This document shows positions 26,531-35,039 of a stretch of 56,288 bases of DNA, piece after piece; positions within the stretch are counted from its first letter, which is position 1; each line of letters begins with the position of its first letter. Made by a program: the position numbers and the translations under genes. The notes under the pieces are model-generated. The model was not told the DNA's origin and did no database searches. It was given only the letters and a program-made list of their open reading frames with translations. The DNA is from Bacteroidales bacterium UBA3834 (GTDB lineage Bacteria > Bacteroidota > Bacteroidia > Bacteroidales > P3): contig DGIA01000038.1 of the NCBI GenBank assembly GCA_002392965.1, positions 1 through 56,288 of the forward strand, written 5' to 3'.

Positions 26531-26538
26531 CAAAAATA
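26531..26538 (-). promoter_or_regulatory. -7 element (TATTTTTG) for ompA
   Basis: A perfect TATTTTTG on the minus strand, 70 nt before the ompA ATG. The -33 region is AT-rich without a clean TTTG. Confidence 0.6.
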
Positions 26539-26683
26539 CATATTTTTTTTCATATAGTGAAAATATTTTTTTTACTTTTCCGTTAATTCGAAGAAAATAA
26601 TACAGTTAGACCTCATAAAAATCTACAAATCCACCTCGCCGGACCTGAATTTAATGAACAAATTATCAACAAAACATATCAAA

Positions 26684-27991
26684 ATGGACAAGTTAAAAGT
26701 CAGCATCAACCATGCTACAGCGCATTTCACAGGCAATGAAATGACAGCCCTGCTGCCCGAAGTCACAGCCGCCAAAGAGCACCTTCTGAAGGGCGACGCA
26801 CCAGGAAACGATTTCCTCGGATGGGTGGACCTGCCGGCGACTATCGACCCCGCCATTGTCGGCCGTATCAAGGCCGAGGCCGAACGTCTCTCTTCCATCA
26901 GTCGCCTGATGGTGGTGGTCGGCATCGGAGGATCCTATCTCGGCGCCCGAATGGTCATCGAGGCGCTGCAATCCGAATTCGCCTCCATGGAAAAACGGGA
27001 AAAGCCTTTCATCGTCTATGCAGGCAACACCTTGGCCGAGGACTATTACCATCAACTGCTCAGCCTCTTGGATCACGAAGACTACAGCGTCTGCGTCATC
27101 TCCAAGAGCGGCACCACCACCGAACCCGCCGTGGCCTTCCGCATCGTCAAGGCGCATCTGGAGCAAAAATACGGCAAAGCTGCCGCTGCCCAGCGCATCG
27201 TGGCCATCACCGATGCACGCCGCGGTGCCCTGCACGACATCGCCTCCCAGGAGGGATATCCCATGTATGTCATCCCCGACAACGTAGGCGGGCGCTATTC
27301 CGTGCTCACCCCTGTGGGACTTCTCCCCATCGCTATGGCGGGATACAACATCGACCGTATGCTCGCCGGTGCACGCGACATGCGCGACATCTGCATCAAT
27401 AACAATACCTTGGACGACAACCCCGCATTGCTGTACGCAGCCGTGAGGAACCTCCTCTACCGTAAAGGCCTCAAAGTGGAGATGCTGGTGAGCGCCCAAC
27501 CCAACCTGCGCTACCTGGCCGAATGGTGGAAACAGCTCTACGGCGAAAGCGAGGGCAAAGACCACAAAGGCCTGCTGCCCCACAGCCTGAGCATCACCAC
27601 CGACCTTCACTCGATGGGACAGTACATGCAGGACGGCGAACGCATGATGATGGAGACCATGCTGCGCGTCGACCGGCCCAACTCCTCGGTGGAAATCCCC
27701 TCCGACGAGAAGAATCTCGACGGCATCAACTACCTCATCGGCAAGAGCCTGACCCAAATCAACGACTGTGCCGTCGAAGGCACCATCAAGGCCCATGTCG
27801 ATGGTGGCGTTCCCGTGGTCGAAATCACTGTCGGCAAGATAGATGAATACACCTTGGGCCAGCTCATCTACTTCTTCGAGTTCGCCTGCGGTGTCAGCGG
27901 CTACACCCTTGGCGTCAATCCTTTCGACCAGCCTGGCGTCGAGTCCTACAAGCGCAACATGTTCCACCTCCTCGGCAAGCCCGGTTTCTGA
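26684..27991 (+). CDS. pgi: Glucose-6-phosphate isomerase
   Basis: PGI interconverts glucose- and fructose-6-phosphate. The 435-aa protein has the phosphate-binding SKSGTTTEPAV, GIGGSYLGARMVIE, the catalytic E/H region (SMGQYMQDGERMMMET), and the PGI signature near GVNPFDQPGVESYK. It is the shorter bacterial type. I chose the ATG at 26684 (MDKLKVSIN); an ATG 30 nt upstream is possible. Confidence 0.96.
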   Translation: MDKLKVSINHATAHFTGNEMTALLPEVTAAKEHLLKGDAPGNDFLGWVDLPATIDPAIVGRIKAEAERLSSISRLMVVVGIGGSYLGARMVIEALQSEFASMEKREKPFIVYAGNTLAEDYYHQLLSLLDHEDYSVCVISKSGTTTEPAVAFRIVKAHLEQKYGKAAAAQRIVAITDARRGALHDIASQEGYPMYVIPDNVGGRYSVLTPVGLLPIAMAGYNIDRMLAGARDMRDICINNNTLDDNPALLYAAVRNLLYRKGLKVEMLVSAQPNLRYLAEWWKQLYGESEGKDHKGLLPHSLSITTDLHSMGQYMQDGERMMMETMLRVDRPNSSVEIPSDEKNLDGINYLIGKSLTQINDCAVEGTIKAHVDGGVPVVEITVGKIDEYTLGQLIYFFEFACGVSGYTLGVNPFDQPGVESYKRNMFHLLGKPGF

Positions 27992-28024
27992 TTTGGCACG
28001 GAAGTTGCAGGAACCCCTGATATC

Positions 28025-28525
28025 ATGGAGAAAAGAATGACATTCGACATCGACCGCACCACTGTCACCGAAGGCGACATCGTCGAGGTGCGTTGGGACT
28101 GCACCGGCGCCGACCGCGTCGAGCTCAAGATAGACAACGGCTACAAAGCCAGCGTCCTGAATCTGGAAATCAGCGGCACCAAGCGTTTCCGCCTCAACCG
28201 CTCAAAAGGCCGTACCGCACTGACCATCACCGCTTGGAAAGACGGCAAGCACGGATCCAAGACATTGAAAGTAAAGGTGAAGGAGATTCCCGCCACCCAG
28301 GCGGAGACCTTGGACAGCAACGGTCGCGCCATGGGTTCGCTGCGCCAATGGTGGAGCCAATTACGCCCCCGCTGGCAGAGCATGCCGGCCGACAAACGCC
28401 TGGCGGCACGCATCATGCTCATCCTGGCTGCCGTCCTGCTGTTCTCCACCCTCCTGCCCGTCCTTCTGCTCCTCGGCACAGCAGGCCTGATGATCTATCT
28501 GCTCTACGTGCTCTGGAAGAAATAA
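28025..28525 (+). CDS. Hypothetical protein: Ig-like N-terminal domain and two C-terminal TM helices
   Basis: This 166-aa protein has a beta-sandwich-like first half (FDIDRTTVTEGDIVEVRWDC to KTLKVKVKEI), resembling Ig-fold domains that begin with a cap on a hydrophobic strand. A linker follows, then a hydrophobic C-terminus (IMLILAAVLLFSTLLPVLLL, LGTAGLMIYLLYVLW). No signal peptide is present, so the Ig-like part is likely cytoplasmic or the topology is N-in. It follows pgi by 33 nt on the same strand. Function unknown. Confidence 0.75.
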   Translation: MEKRMTFDIDRTTVTEGDIVEVRWDCTGADRVELKIDNGYKASVLNLEISGTKRFRLNRSKGRTALTITAWKDGKHGSKTLKVKVKEIPATQAETLDSNGRAMGSLRQWWSQLRPRWQSMPADKRLAARIMLILAAVLLFSTLLPVLLLLGTAGLMIYLLYVLWKK

Positions 28526-28533
28526 TCCGTGAT

Positions 28534-28935
28534 TCAGTAGATCGTCAGCATCGTACCCTCGACCGACACACGGTACTGGTACAGCTGACATGAAGTAGCG
28601 GAGCCCTCCAAAGGGGCTCCGTTTATTAATTCAAAGCGCGACCCGCAGGAGGGGCAGGTGAGAATCACCGCCTCCTTGCTGTCGTCCGGCTGCATCCTCA
28701 CTTCATGGTCGTGGGGACAAGCACATTCGAATGCCGTATATTCAGAGAAACCGGAACAGCGCAACAAAACCCCCTTGTAGCCGCAGCTGATCATCTCCGT
28801 ACCACCCACATGATTGTACAGGTTGCTGTAATCAATAAGGTCTATCGTGCCGCCGGCGCCGAAAGGCGTATTGCAATGGTCCGGCTGGCAAGAGAGCAGC
28901 AGCAGGCAGGTCAGTATCGGAAGCAGTTTTTTCAT
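28534..28935 (-). CDS. Rieske-like lipoprotein
   Basis: This 133-aa lipoprotein has the lipobox LLLLSC (Cys16). It has the spacing of a Rieske fold: ECACPHDHEVR and then LTCPSCGSRFE. The usual ligands are CxH and CxxH; here CPHDH and CPSC are seen, so the second histidine is replaced and cluster binding is uncertain. It may be a degenerate or redox-inactive Rieske-like protein. Its ATG overlaps the stop of the glutaminyl-cyclase gene. Confidence 0.75.
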   Translation of the reverse strand: MKKLLPILTCLLLLSCQPDHCNTPFGAGGTIDLIDYSNLYNHVGGTEMISCGYKGVLLRCSGFSEYTAFECACPHDHEVRMQPDDSKEAVILTCPSCGSRFELINGAPLEGSATSCQLYQYRVSVEGTMLTIY

Positions 28936-29924
28936 GGCATGTGGGGATAATCGCCATAGAGGGTCTTCATGGTCACCTCCGCCACTATGCGCAGACTCTC
29001 GCGGTTGACCGATTCCAAGTCGTCGGTAGTGGTGTGCCAATGACGGAAGAAGCTGGTCTCCGGGCTGTTCTGCACAATATCCACCATCGGTATGCCGGCC
29101 ATTTGGTTCACATACAGGTGGTCGTCGAGGATGGGGTCGGTAGCCTGGTTCACGAAGATGCCCCCGTATCCCAATGCGGCGGCGGCGGCCCAGAGCTTGT
29201 CGGTCAAACCGGGAGCATAATAACGGCTCACCTGCTCCTTGGTGAAACGCGGTTCGGGGCAGCCCACCATATCGAACAGCACACCATAGACCGCTGTGTA
29301 ATACGGCACATGGCGGTTCTGGGCCCAATACTGCGCCCCCTTGCACCAGCTGTGCTCATCGTAGGCCTCACTCCATTCGGGGACTCCCTGGTCCTCCACA
29401 TCGAAGAAGAGGAAATCGACTCCCACCGACGGCGGCATGGCCGACATCGCACGGGCCATCTCCATCAGTGCCGCCACTCCCGAAGCGCCGTCATTGGCGC
29501 CCGGCACGGGAGCCTTGTGGTTGGCATCGTCGGGGTCATGGTCGGCCCACCGACGACTGTCCCAATGTGCGGCCAGCAACACACGCCGCTGGGCGTCAGG
29601 CCTCATCGAGGCTATGATATTGCGTCCCGGCACCTGACTGCCGTCCCACAGCGTCGTCTTGAAATCCTGCACAATAACCGTGTCGCACCACCGGCCCATC
29701 TTTGCCGTCAGATAGGCGGCACACTGCTCCCACGCCTTGGTGCCGGGGATGCGGTTGCCGAATGCCAACTGGTCGGCGGTGTAGCGGTAGGCGCTGTCGG
29801 CACAGAATGCCGGCACCACGACCTGCGTGTAATCGACGCCCGCCTTGGCCGGAGTCTCCGGCTGCTTATGTTTGCAGCCTGCCAGCACCAGCAGGCAGGC
29901 TGCGACAAGAACAAGTCTTTTCAA
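28932..29924 (-). CDS. Glutaminyl-peptide cyclotransferase-like lipoprotein (peptidase family M28 fold)
   Basis: This 330-aa lipoprotein has the lipobox LVLAGC (Cys17). The zinc-binding motifs are AAHWDSRRWADHDPD, PGANDGASGVAALMEMAR and FFDVEDQGVPEW, with a late histidine (FFRHWHTTTDD). This arrangement, with SWCKGAQYWA, is that of Bacteroidota type II glutaminyl cyclases, which convert N-terminal Gln exposed after signal peptide cleavage to pyroglutamate. The abundance of signal peptides ending before Q in this window fits that role. An aminopeptidase of the same fold is the alternative. It is downstream of efp. Confidence 0.85.
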   Translation of the reverse strand: MKRLVLVAACLLVLAGCKHKQPETPAKAGVDYTQVVVPAFCADSAYRYTADQLAFGNRIPGTKAWEQCAAYLTAKMGRWCDTVIVQDFKTTLWDGSQVPGRNIIASMRPDAQRRVLLAAHWDSRRWADHDPDDANHKAPVPGANDGASGVAALMEMARAMSAMPPSVGVDFLFFDVEDQGVPEWSEAYDEHSWCKGAQYWAQNRHVPYYTAVYGVLFDMVGCPEPRFTKEQVSRYYAPGLTDKLWAAAAALGYGGIFVNQATDPILDDHLYVNQMAGIPMVDIVQNSPETSFFRHWHTTTDDLESVNRESLRIVAEVTMKTLYGDYPHMP

Positions 29925-29945
29925 CTCTTAACTTTTAGCTCTTAA
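29925..29945. repeat. Short CTCTTAACT-type repeat in the M28-efp gap
   Basis: The 21-bp spacer is made of repeats CTCTTAACT/TTTTAG/CTCTTAACT, similar in style to the spacers at 39353-39384 and 45302-45342. Confidence 0.6.
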
Positions 29946-30509
29946 CTATTTCAAGCGCTCGGCATACTCGCAGGTGCGGGTATCCACCTTGATGCGCTCG
30001 CCTTCTTTGATGAACAGGGGCACGCGAACCTGCACGCCGGGCTCCACGGTGGCGTCCTTCATGGCGTTGGTGGCGGTGTTGCCGGCAAAACCGGGTTCGG
30101 TATAGGTCACCACGGTCTCGATGAACGGAGGCAGTTCGCAGGTCAGCGGGGTCTCGGTGTCGGCCTCGACGGTGATTTCCACATACTGCCCGTCTTTCAG
30201 GAACTGCGGGGCGTTGATAATCTGCTCGGGAATATAAATCTGCTCGTAGGTCTCGGTGTGCATGAACACATGCATGTCGCCTTCCTTGTACAAGTAGGTG
30301 TAGGGACGGCGCTCCACGCGCACGATGTCAATCTTGGCGCCGCTGGGGAAGGTGTTCTCCAGCATACGGCCGGTCTTCACATTGCGCATCTTGGTGCGCA
30401 CGAAGGCGGCGCCCTTGCCAGGCTTCACATGAAGGAACTCAACGATGGTGTAGATGTCGTTGTTGAAATTGATGCACAGTCCGTTCTTGATATCGGTGGT
30501 TGTTGCCAT
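29946..30509 (-). CDS. efp: Translation elongation factor P
   Basis: EF-P rescues ribosomes stalled at polyproline. It has 187 aa in three beta domains. The modification loop is KPGKGAA, with Lys32 at the tip. It lies in a run from 30784 to 28534 with a small membrane protein, the M28 protein and the Rieske-like protein. Confidence 0.97.
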   Translation of the reverse strand: MATTTDIKNGLCINFNNDIYTIVEFLHVKPGKGAAFVRTKMRNVKTGRMLENTFPSGAKIDIVRVERRPYTYLYKEGDMHVFMHTETYEQIYIPEQIINAPQFLKDGQYVEITVEADTETPLTCELPPFIETVVTYTEPGFAGNTATNAMKDATVEPGVQVRVPLFIKEGERIKVDTRTCEYAERLK

Positions 30510-30523
30510 AAATGATTGTGTAT

Positions 30524-30784
30524 TTATTTGTTATTATTCTTTTTCTTTTCTTCGGCATACAGCTGCGTGAGGCGTCGCAGGTCGTCGCGCAACTGGTCAT
30601 TCTCCTCGTCGCAAGCCTTGTAGCGGTGGCGGTCCATCATCCAACGGCAGAAGATAGCCAGCGCCAACACCAGCATCGTCAGCGAAAGACCCTGCTGCTT
30701 CATCCAGAAATAGATGGCCGTAGCCCCCAGTATCAGCACGTAGGAGGCTATCTCATAAACCTTTATCGCAGTCTTATGACTCAT
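30524..30784 (-). CDS. Small membrane protein with C-terminal coiled coil
   Basis: This 86-aa protein has two hydrophobic helices (YEIASYVLILGATAIYFW and LSLTMLVLALAIFCRWMM) and a charged tail (ACDEENDQLRDDLRRLTQL) likely to be a coiled coil. I chose the ATG at 30784 since the -7 box at 30806-30813 lies upstream of it. It precedes efp by 14 nt. Function unknown. Confidence 0.75.
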   Translation of the reverse strand: MSHKTAIKVYEIASYVLILGATAIYFWMKQQGLSLTMLVLALAIFCRWMMDRHRYKACDEENDQLRDDLRRLTQLYAEEKKKNNNK

Positions 30785-30805
30785 TGTCCAATGGTTTTGA
30801 AAGTG

Positions 30806-30813
30806 CAAAAATA
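30806..30813 (-). promoter_or_regulatory. -7 element (TATTTTTG) for the efp operon
   Basis: A perfect TATTTTTG on the minus strand 22 nt before the ATG at 30784. Confidence 0.65.
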
Positions 30814-30899
30814 CAAACATTTTTTAAATTGGAACCAACATAATTTCATTTTTCTCATTCCGGGACCCCTCGCTGCAAGTAGCAATTCCCTCCGACACC

Positions 30900-30988
30900 C
30901 CTCCGTTTCACCTCCACCTTCCCTCCGTTGAAAGACGGAGGTGAGACGGAGGTGAAACGGAGGTGAGACGGAGTTGAGACGGAGTTGA
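30900..30988. repeat. Five tandem 11-bp repeats (GACGGAGGTGA) with an inverted partner
   Basis: The units start at 30934, 30945, 30956, 30967 and 30978; the last two carry GTTGA instead of GGTGA. A 16-bp sequence at 30900-30915 is the exact reverse complement of 30948-30963. It lies between divergent genes. Confidence 0.85.
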
Positions 30989-31053
30989 TAGGGTGGCAAT
31001 GCAATAAAAAGAGGAATCCGCCGTTATGCAGAAAAAGAAAAACAAATCGCACA

Positions 31054-31368
31054 ATGGCCAACAAAGAACAACAGCAGAACCTGAAGCTGAACATCACCCC
31101 CGACGTGGCGCAGGGCACCTACTCAAACCTCGTGGTTATCAGCCACAACCCCACCGAGATCATTCTCGATTTCGCCCAGATGCTGCCCGGTACCGAGGGC
31201 GCCACTATCCGCCAGCGCATCATCATGAACCCCATCCATGCCAAACGCACGCTGGCGGCTCTGAACGACAACATCCGCCGCTACGAGCAGCAGTTCGGCA
31301 CCATCGAGGAGCCGAAGGCCCTGCCCATGGGCGACACCGTGCCCTACGACATCCTTGGCAAGGCATGA
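31054..31368 (+). CDS. DUF3467 family protein
   Basis: This 104-aa protein carries the DUF3467 features: VAQGTYSNLVVISHNPTEI, DFAQMLPG and IIMNPIHAKRTLAALNDNI. The family is widespread in Bacteroidota and of unknown function. I chose the ATG at 31054 (MANKEQQQ). Its stop overlaps the start of the phosphopantetheinyl transferase gene (ATGA). Confidence 0.9.
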   Translation: MANKEQQQNLKLNITPDVAQGTYSNLVVISHNPTEIILDFAQMLPGTEGATIRQRIIMNPIHAKRTLAALNDNIRRYEQQFGTIEEPKALPMGDTVPYDILGKA

Positions 31369-31868
31369 CCTTTGGCGGTCAGTGGTCAGTGGCCGGTGGC
31401 CGGTGGCCGACGCATACCGAACAGAGCACGGCGGCACGACGGCTGCTGGTCTCGCTATTGGGGCATGAGGCAACCGTGGAACACAACGCCGACGGTGCGC
31501 CTTTCTTGTCTGGCAACCCAAACCTACACATCAGCCTCAGCCACTGCCGCACGGCGGTGGCCGCGGCGGTGTGCGACAACAAAAAGGTGGGTATCGACAT
31601 CGAAAGCCGACGACGGATCAGCCGGTCGCTGATGGAACGTGTATGCACGTCCGACGAGTTCGACACCGTGAACCGCAGCATCGACCCCACAATGGCATTC
31701 CTGCAGTTATGGACACGCAAGGAAGCGGTGCTCAAGTGCCGCGGCACCGGCATCAAGGGTTTTGAAAGCATGGTCCATGCTTTGGAATCCGACGATGTGG
31801 AGGTTATCGACCTGCCTTGCGACCTGCCCGACACTGTGGCGGCGCTGGCAGTGATCAAGGCCGGATGA
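31365..31868 (+). CDS. 4'-phosphopantetheinyl transferase superfamily protein
   Basis: This 167-aa enzyme would transfer phosphopantetheine from CoA to a carrier protein such as AcpP. The magnesium motif VGIDIESRRR and the second motif LWTRKEAVLKCRGTGI are present. The N-terminus (about 1-20) is encoded by short repeats of GGTCAGTGG/GGCCGGTGG (31376-31407) and is not conserved. Its 3' end overlaps that of convergent sua5 by 14 nt. Confidence 0.88.
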   Translation: MTFGGQWSVAGGRWPTHTEQSTAARRLLVSLLGHEATVEHNADGAPFLSGNPNLHISLSHCRTAVAAAVCDNKKVGIDIESRRRISRSLMERVCTSDEFDTVNRSIDPTMAFLQLWTRKEAVLKCRGTGIKGFESMVHALESDDVEVIDLPCDLPDTVAALAVIKAG

Positions 31869-32400
31869 CGGTCTCCGAGCCGTCGGGGTTGACCCTGACG
31901 ATGCGGCTGCCGCGGGTCTCGCCGCTTTCAAATTCGGGCAACGGCGGCACACACCAATCCACCCGACGCTTCAGTTCCTCCTCTATATCCTTATATATAA
32001 GTGGCGACGGCCGACCGGAGAGGTTGGCCGAGGTGCTGACCAACGGCGCCCCGAGGCGACGGATGACCTCCTGGCAAAAACGGTGGCCGGGCACGCGGAT
32101 GCCGAGCGACCCGTCGTCGGCAGGCAGGTTGGGGGCAATCGACTTGCCGAACAGAGGATACCACCGTTCGTGCGGCAGGATATATGTGGTTGGGCGTCCA
32201 CCGGGCTTCGCCCTCCACTCCTCGTTTTCGACCAACACCAGCATACTCTTGGAACGGTCGCGCTCCTTGATGGCATAAATCTTCTCCACCGCCTCGGCAT
32301 TGCGTGCATCGCAGCCGAGGCCCCAGATGGTGTCGGTGGGATAGAGAATGGTGCCGCCTCGCGACAGCACCTCAACGGATTGTCGGATGATTTGTTCCAT
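31855..32400 (-). CDS. L-threonylcarbamoyladenylate synthase (Sua5/YciO/YrdC family)
   Basis: This 181-aa protein makes TC-AMP for the t6A37 modification of tRNA. It shows LSRGGTILYPTDTIWGLGCDA in part, KERDRSKSMLVLV, and VSTSANLSGRPSP. Only the YrdC domain is present (no Sua5 C-terminal domain). I chose the start at 32400 (MEQIIRQSV), just downstream of a perfect -7 box at 32411-32418, so the leader is very short. Confidence 0.93.
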   Translation of the reverse strand: MEQIIRQSVEVLSRGGTILYPTDTIWGLGCDARNAEAVEKIYAIKERDRSKSMLVLVENEEWRAKPGGRPTTYILPHERWYPLFGKSIAPNLPADDGSLGIRVPGHRFCQEVIRRLGAPLVSTSANLSGRPSPLIYKDIEEELKRRVDWCVPPLPEFESGETRGSRIVRVNPDGSETVIRP

Positions 32401-32410
32401 TTCGCTGGTG

Positions 32411-32418
32411 CAAAAATA
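32411..32418 (-). promoter_or_regulatory. -7 element (TATTTTTG) for the sua5-type gene
   Basis: A perfect TATTTTTG, 10 nt before the start codon. A TTTG lies 22 nt upstream of it on the minus strand. Confidence 0.65.
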
Positions 32419-32461
32419 CAAAAAAAAACACTTCCAGCACCAAAGTATCAACTTTTTTTTG

Positions 32462-32469
32462 TACCTTTG
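32462..32469 (+). promoter_or_regulatory. -7 element (TACCTTTG) for the POT transporter
   Basis: A perfect TACCTTTG about 70 nt before the ATG at 32540; the -33 region overlaps the divergent sua5 promoter. Confidence 0.65.
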
Positions 32470-32539
32470 CACATTGATTATATTGTGCACCGAATATTAA
32501 ATTCAGTTAAATTAATTATAAACCAAAACATTACACACT

Positions 32540-34114
32540 ATGTTCAAAGGACATCCCAAAGGACTAATCTGGGCTGCATTGAGTAATATGGGTGAGCGTT
32601 TCGGCTACTATATTATGAATGCCGTGCTGGTGCTGTTCCTGTGCTCGAAGTTCGGCCTGCCCGACGATGTGGCCGGCTTGATTTTCTCGGTCTTCTACTT
32701 CATGATTTACATCATGGCGCTGCCCGGCGGTATTGTGGCCGACAAATTGCAGAACTACAAAGGCACCATCGCCGCAGGCCTCATCGTGATGGCCGTGGGC
32801 TACACGATGCTCAGCATCCCCACCACGGTGAGCCCGGAAAACAAGACCGCCATGCTGGTGCTCATCTGCGCCGCCCTGCTGATTATCACCATCGGCAACG
32901 GCCTGTTCAAAGGCAACTTGCAGGCTATCGTGGGCCAAATGTACGACAACCTCGAGGCCGAGGCCGCCAAAAAGGGCCCCGAAGCCCTTGCCGAAGCACA
33001 GAGCAAGCGTGACCCTGGCTTCCAGATTTTCTATGTCTTTATCAACCTGGGTGGTGTCTTCGCCCCCTTCGTGGCTCCCAACATCCGCAAGTGGTGGCTG
33101 GCCAAGAGCCAGATGGTTTACAACAGCGACCTGCCCGCCCTCTGCCACCAATACCTCAACGATGCCACCAGCATGACCGATGTGCAGATGGCCAACCTGG
33201 AGACTTGGATGACCGCCAGCAACCACAACTTCACCGCTGGTGCCGATATGGCCGCCGCCTGCGAGAGCTACCTCCACGTGTTCAACACCGGTGTCCACTA
33301 CAGCTTCATCGCCTCCATCGCCGCCATGCTCCTTTCCTTCATCATCTTCATGGTCACCAAGAAGATGTACCCCACTCCCGCCAAGAAAGAGAAGAAAGAA
33401 GTGGTCAACTACACGCCCGAAGAGCGCGTGGCCATGGCCAAGGACATCCGTCAGCGTATGGCCGGCCTCTATGCCGTGCTCGGCATCGTCATCTTCTTCT
33501 GGTTCTCGTTCCACCAGAACACCCAGTCGCTGACCATCTTCACACGCAACTTCGTCAACTCCGACCAGGTGGCCCCCGAAGTGTGGCAGTTCCTCAACCC
33601 GTTCCTGGTCATCGTGCTGACGCCCATCATCATGTGGCTCTTCTCCACCCCGTGGGGTCGCAAATTCAGCACTCCCAAGAAGATTGCCGTCGGTATGGGC
33701 TTTGCCGCCTGTGCCTACGTCTTCCTCACTATCTTCAGCATGATTGTGGGATATCCTTCGGGCACCGCCTTCATGGCCCAGGATGCCGCCACCATTGCCG
33801 ACCAGAAGTGTGGCGCATGGGTACTTATTGTCACCTACTTCTTCCTCACCGTCGCCGAGCTCTTCATCAGCCCGCTGGGCTTGAGCTTCGTGTCGAAGAT
33901 TGCCCCCAAGCACCTGCAGGGTATCTGCCAGGGTCTGTGGCTCGGTGCCACCGCTCTGGGCAACCTCATCATCTTCCTCGGCGTGCGTATGCTCAACAGC
34001 TTCCCGCACCTGTGGATGACCTGGGTCACCTTCGCCATCATCTGCATCATCGCCATGAGCGTCATGTTCGGCATGCTCAAGTGGCTTGAGAAGATTACCG
34101 CCCAGCAGCAGTAA
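32540..34114 (+). CDS. Proton-dependent oligopeptide transporter (POT/PTR2, MFS)
   Basis: This 524-aa inner-membrane symporter takes up di- or tripeptides with protons. The N-terminal helix has the ExxER-region NMGERFGYYIM, followed by a POT pattern (VADKLQNYKGTIAAG; GNGLFKGNLQAIVG; FQIFYVFINLGGVFAP). There are about 12-14 hydrophobic helices with a long charged loop near residues 275-300. It has its own promoter and terminator. Confidence 0.93.
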   Translation: MFKGHPKGLIWAALSNMGERFGYYIMNAVLVLFLCSKFGLPDDVAGLIFSVFYFMIYIMALPGGIVADKLQNYKGTIAAGLIVMAVGYTMLSIPTTVSPENKTAMLVLICAALLIITIGNGLFKGNLQAIVGQMYDNLEAEAAKKGPEALAEAQSKRDPGFQIFYVFINLGGVFAPFVAPNIRKWWLAKSQMVYNSDLPALCHQYLNDATSMTDVQMANLETWMTASNHNFTAGADMAAACESYLHVFNTGVHYSFIASIAAMLLSFIIFMVTKKMYPTPAKKEKKEVVNYTPEERVAMAKDIRQRMAGLYAVLGIVIFFWFSFHQNTQSLTIFTRNFVNSDQVAPEVWQFLNPFLVIVLTPIIMWLFSTPWGRKFSTPKKIAVGMGFAACAYVFLTIFSMIVGYPSGTAFMAQDAATIADQKCGAWVLIVTYFFLTVAELFISPLGLSFVSKIAPKHLQGICQGLWLGATALGNLIIFLGVRMLNSFPHLWMTWVTFAIICIIAMSVMFGMLKWLEKITAQQQ

Positions 34115-34136
34115 CACTGCCTCCGGTTCTGAATAG

Positions 34137-34172
34137 CAAGAGGGGTTCCTTCCGGGAACCCCTCTTGTTTTG
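34137..34172 (+). terminator. Intrinsic terminator of the POT transporter gene
   Basis: The 13-bp arms 34137-34149 and 34155-34167 (CAAGAGGGGTTCC and its complement) are followed by TTTTGG. Confidence 0.9.
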
Positions 34173-34308
34173 GCATTCCATTGCCTCCTCCCGCTTCCCC
34201 ATGGCCCGACAAGCGCCTACACCTCCCTACCCCCGAACAATTCACCCGGGATCACCACACGACGGGCAGGAAGGCCTCCGATGCCGACCATAAAGATACC
34301 TTGACACG

Positions 34309-34342
34309 AAAGCCCCCGCAACAAATTGTTGCGGGGGCTTTT
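34309..34342. terminator. Perfect 16-bp hairpin, terminator after rpsU
   Basis: AAAGCCCCCGCAACAA and its exact complement (34309-34324, 34326-34341) are separated by one base, with T-tails on both strands. It lies 45 nt after the rpsU stop. Confidence 0.8.
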
Positions 34343-34386
34343 CACTTCAATGGCGTTGCTCCAACAGGGAGCTCTTTCCGAGGGGC

Positions 34387-34584
34387 TTACTTGTCGAGCT
34401 CCTGCTGACGCAGATGCTGGACGTAGATGGCCTTCAGGTGCTTCTCGCGATTGATGACGCTGGGTTTGGTGAACTGCTGACGACGGCGCATCTCCTTCAC
34501 CACACCGGTCTTGTCGAATTTGCGTTTCAGCTTCTTCAGAGCTCTTTCGAGGTTTTCACCTTCTTTAATGGGAACTACGATCAT
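34387..34584 (-). CDS. rpsU: 30S ribosomal protein S21
   Basis: This 65-aa basic protein begins MIVVPIKEGENLERALKKLK and has KTGVVKEMRRRQQFTKPS, the S21 pattern. It lies 119 nt downstream of rpmB. Confidence 0.95.
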   Translation of the reverse strand: MIVVPIKEGENLERALKKLKRKFDKTGVVKEMRRRQQFTKPSVINREKHLKAIYVQHLRQQELDK

Positions 34585-34648
34585 TGTTAATACCTCTTTC
34601 TTTGTTAAGGTTAATACTAATTTTATTTAAGACTGTTTGTCTTCTGCT

Positions 34649-34716
34649 TTAGAACATCAGGCGACCCTTTTGTTCGTCGTTTTGGCCATTCAGCCAAGAC
34701 GGCTTAGAACATCAGG
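34649..34716. repeat. Duplicated rpmB tail in the rpmB-rpsU gap
   Basis: A 13-bp sequence containing the rpmB stop region (34704-34716) is repeated at 34649-34661. Between them CGTTTTGGC/GCCAAGACG forms a 9-bp hairpin (34676-34699). There is no gene here. Confidence 0.6.
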
Positions 34717-34943
34717 TGCCCCTGGGCGGCAGCGTCGTTGAGAGCGGCGATGATACCTTTCTTGTTGATGATACGCATGCCTTTGGCCGAGACTTTCAGA
34801 GTGATCCACATGTCCTCCTCGGGAATGTAGAACTTCTTGGTCTGCAGGTTGGGGCTGAAGGTACGTTTGGTGTGGATACGGGAGTGCGACACATTGTTGC
34901 CCACGATGACTTTCTTACCGGTGATTTCGCATTTCTTTGACAT
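34704..34943 (-). CDS. rpmB: 50S ribosomal protein L28
   Basis: This 79-aa protein starts MSKKCEITGKKVIVGNNVSH and has RTFSPNLQTKKFYIPEE, the L28 pattern. In many Bacteroidota rpmB is followed by rpmG; here the next gene is rpsU. Confidence 0.96.
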   Translation of the reverse strand: MSKKCEITGKKVIVGNNVSHSRIHTKRTFSPNLQTKKFYIPEEDMWITLKVSAKGMRIINKKGIIAALNDAAAQGHLMF

Positions 34944-35008
34944 TGCAGTATAATTTTTATTGTTGTTTTACGTTTATTAACCACGTTTTCTTTCGGAGAA
35001 AACGGCGG

Positions 35009-35039
35009 CAAAAGTACTACCTTTTTCCGACATGGCAAA
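35009..35039 (-). promoter_or_regulatory. Perfect Bacteroidota promoter of rpmB
   Basis: On the minus strand TTTG (35036-35039), 19 nt, TACTTTTG (35009-35016). Confidence 0.85.

Noticed and set aside
32564..34117. 517-aa open frame opposite the POT transporter
   Set aside because: Hydrophilic, His/Asp-rich antisense of a transporter gene; no promoter or motif.
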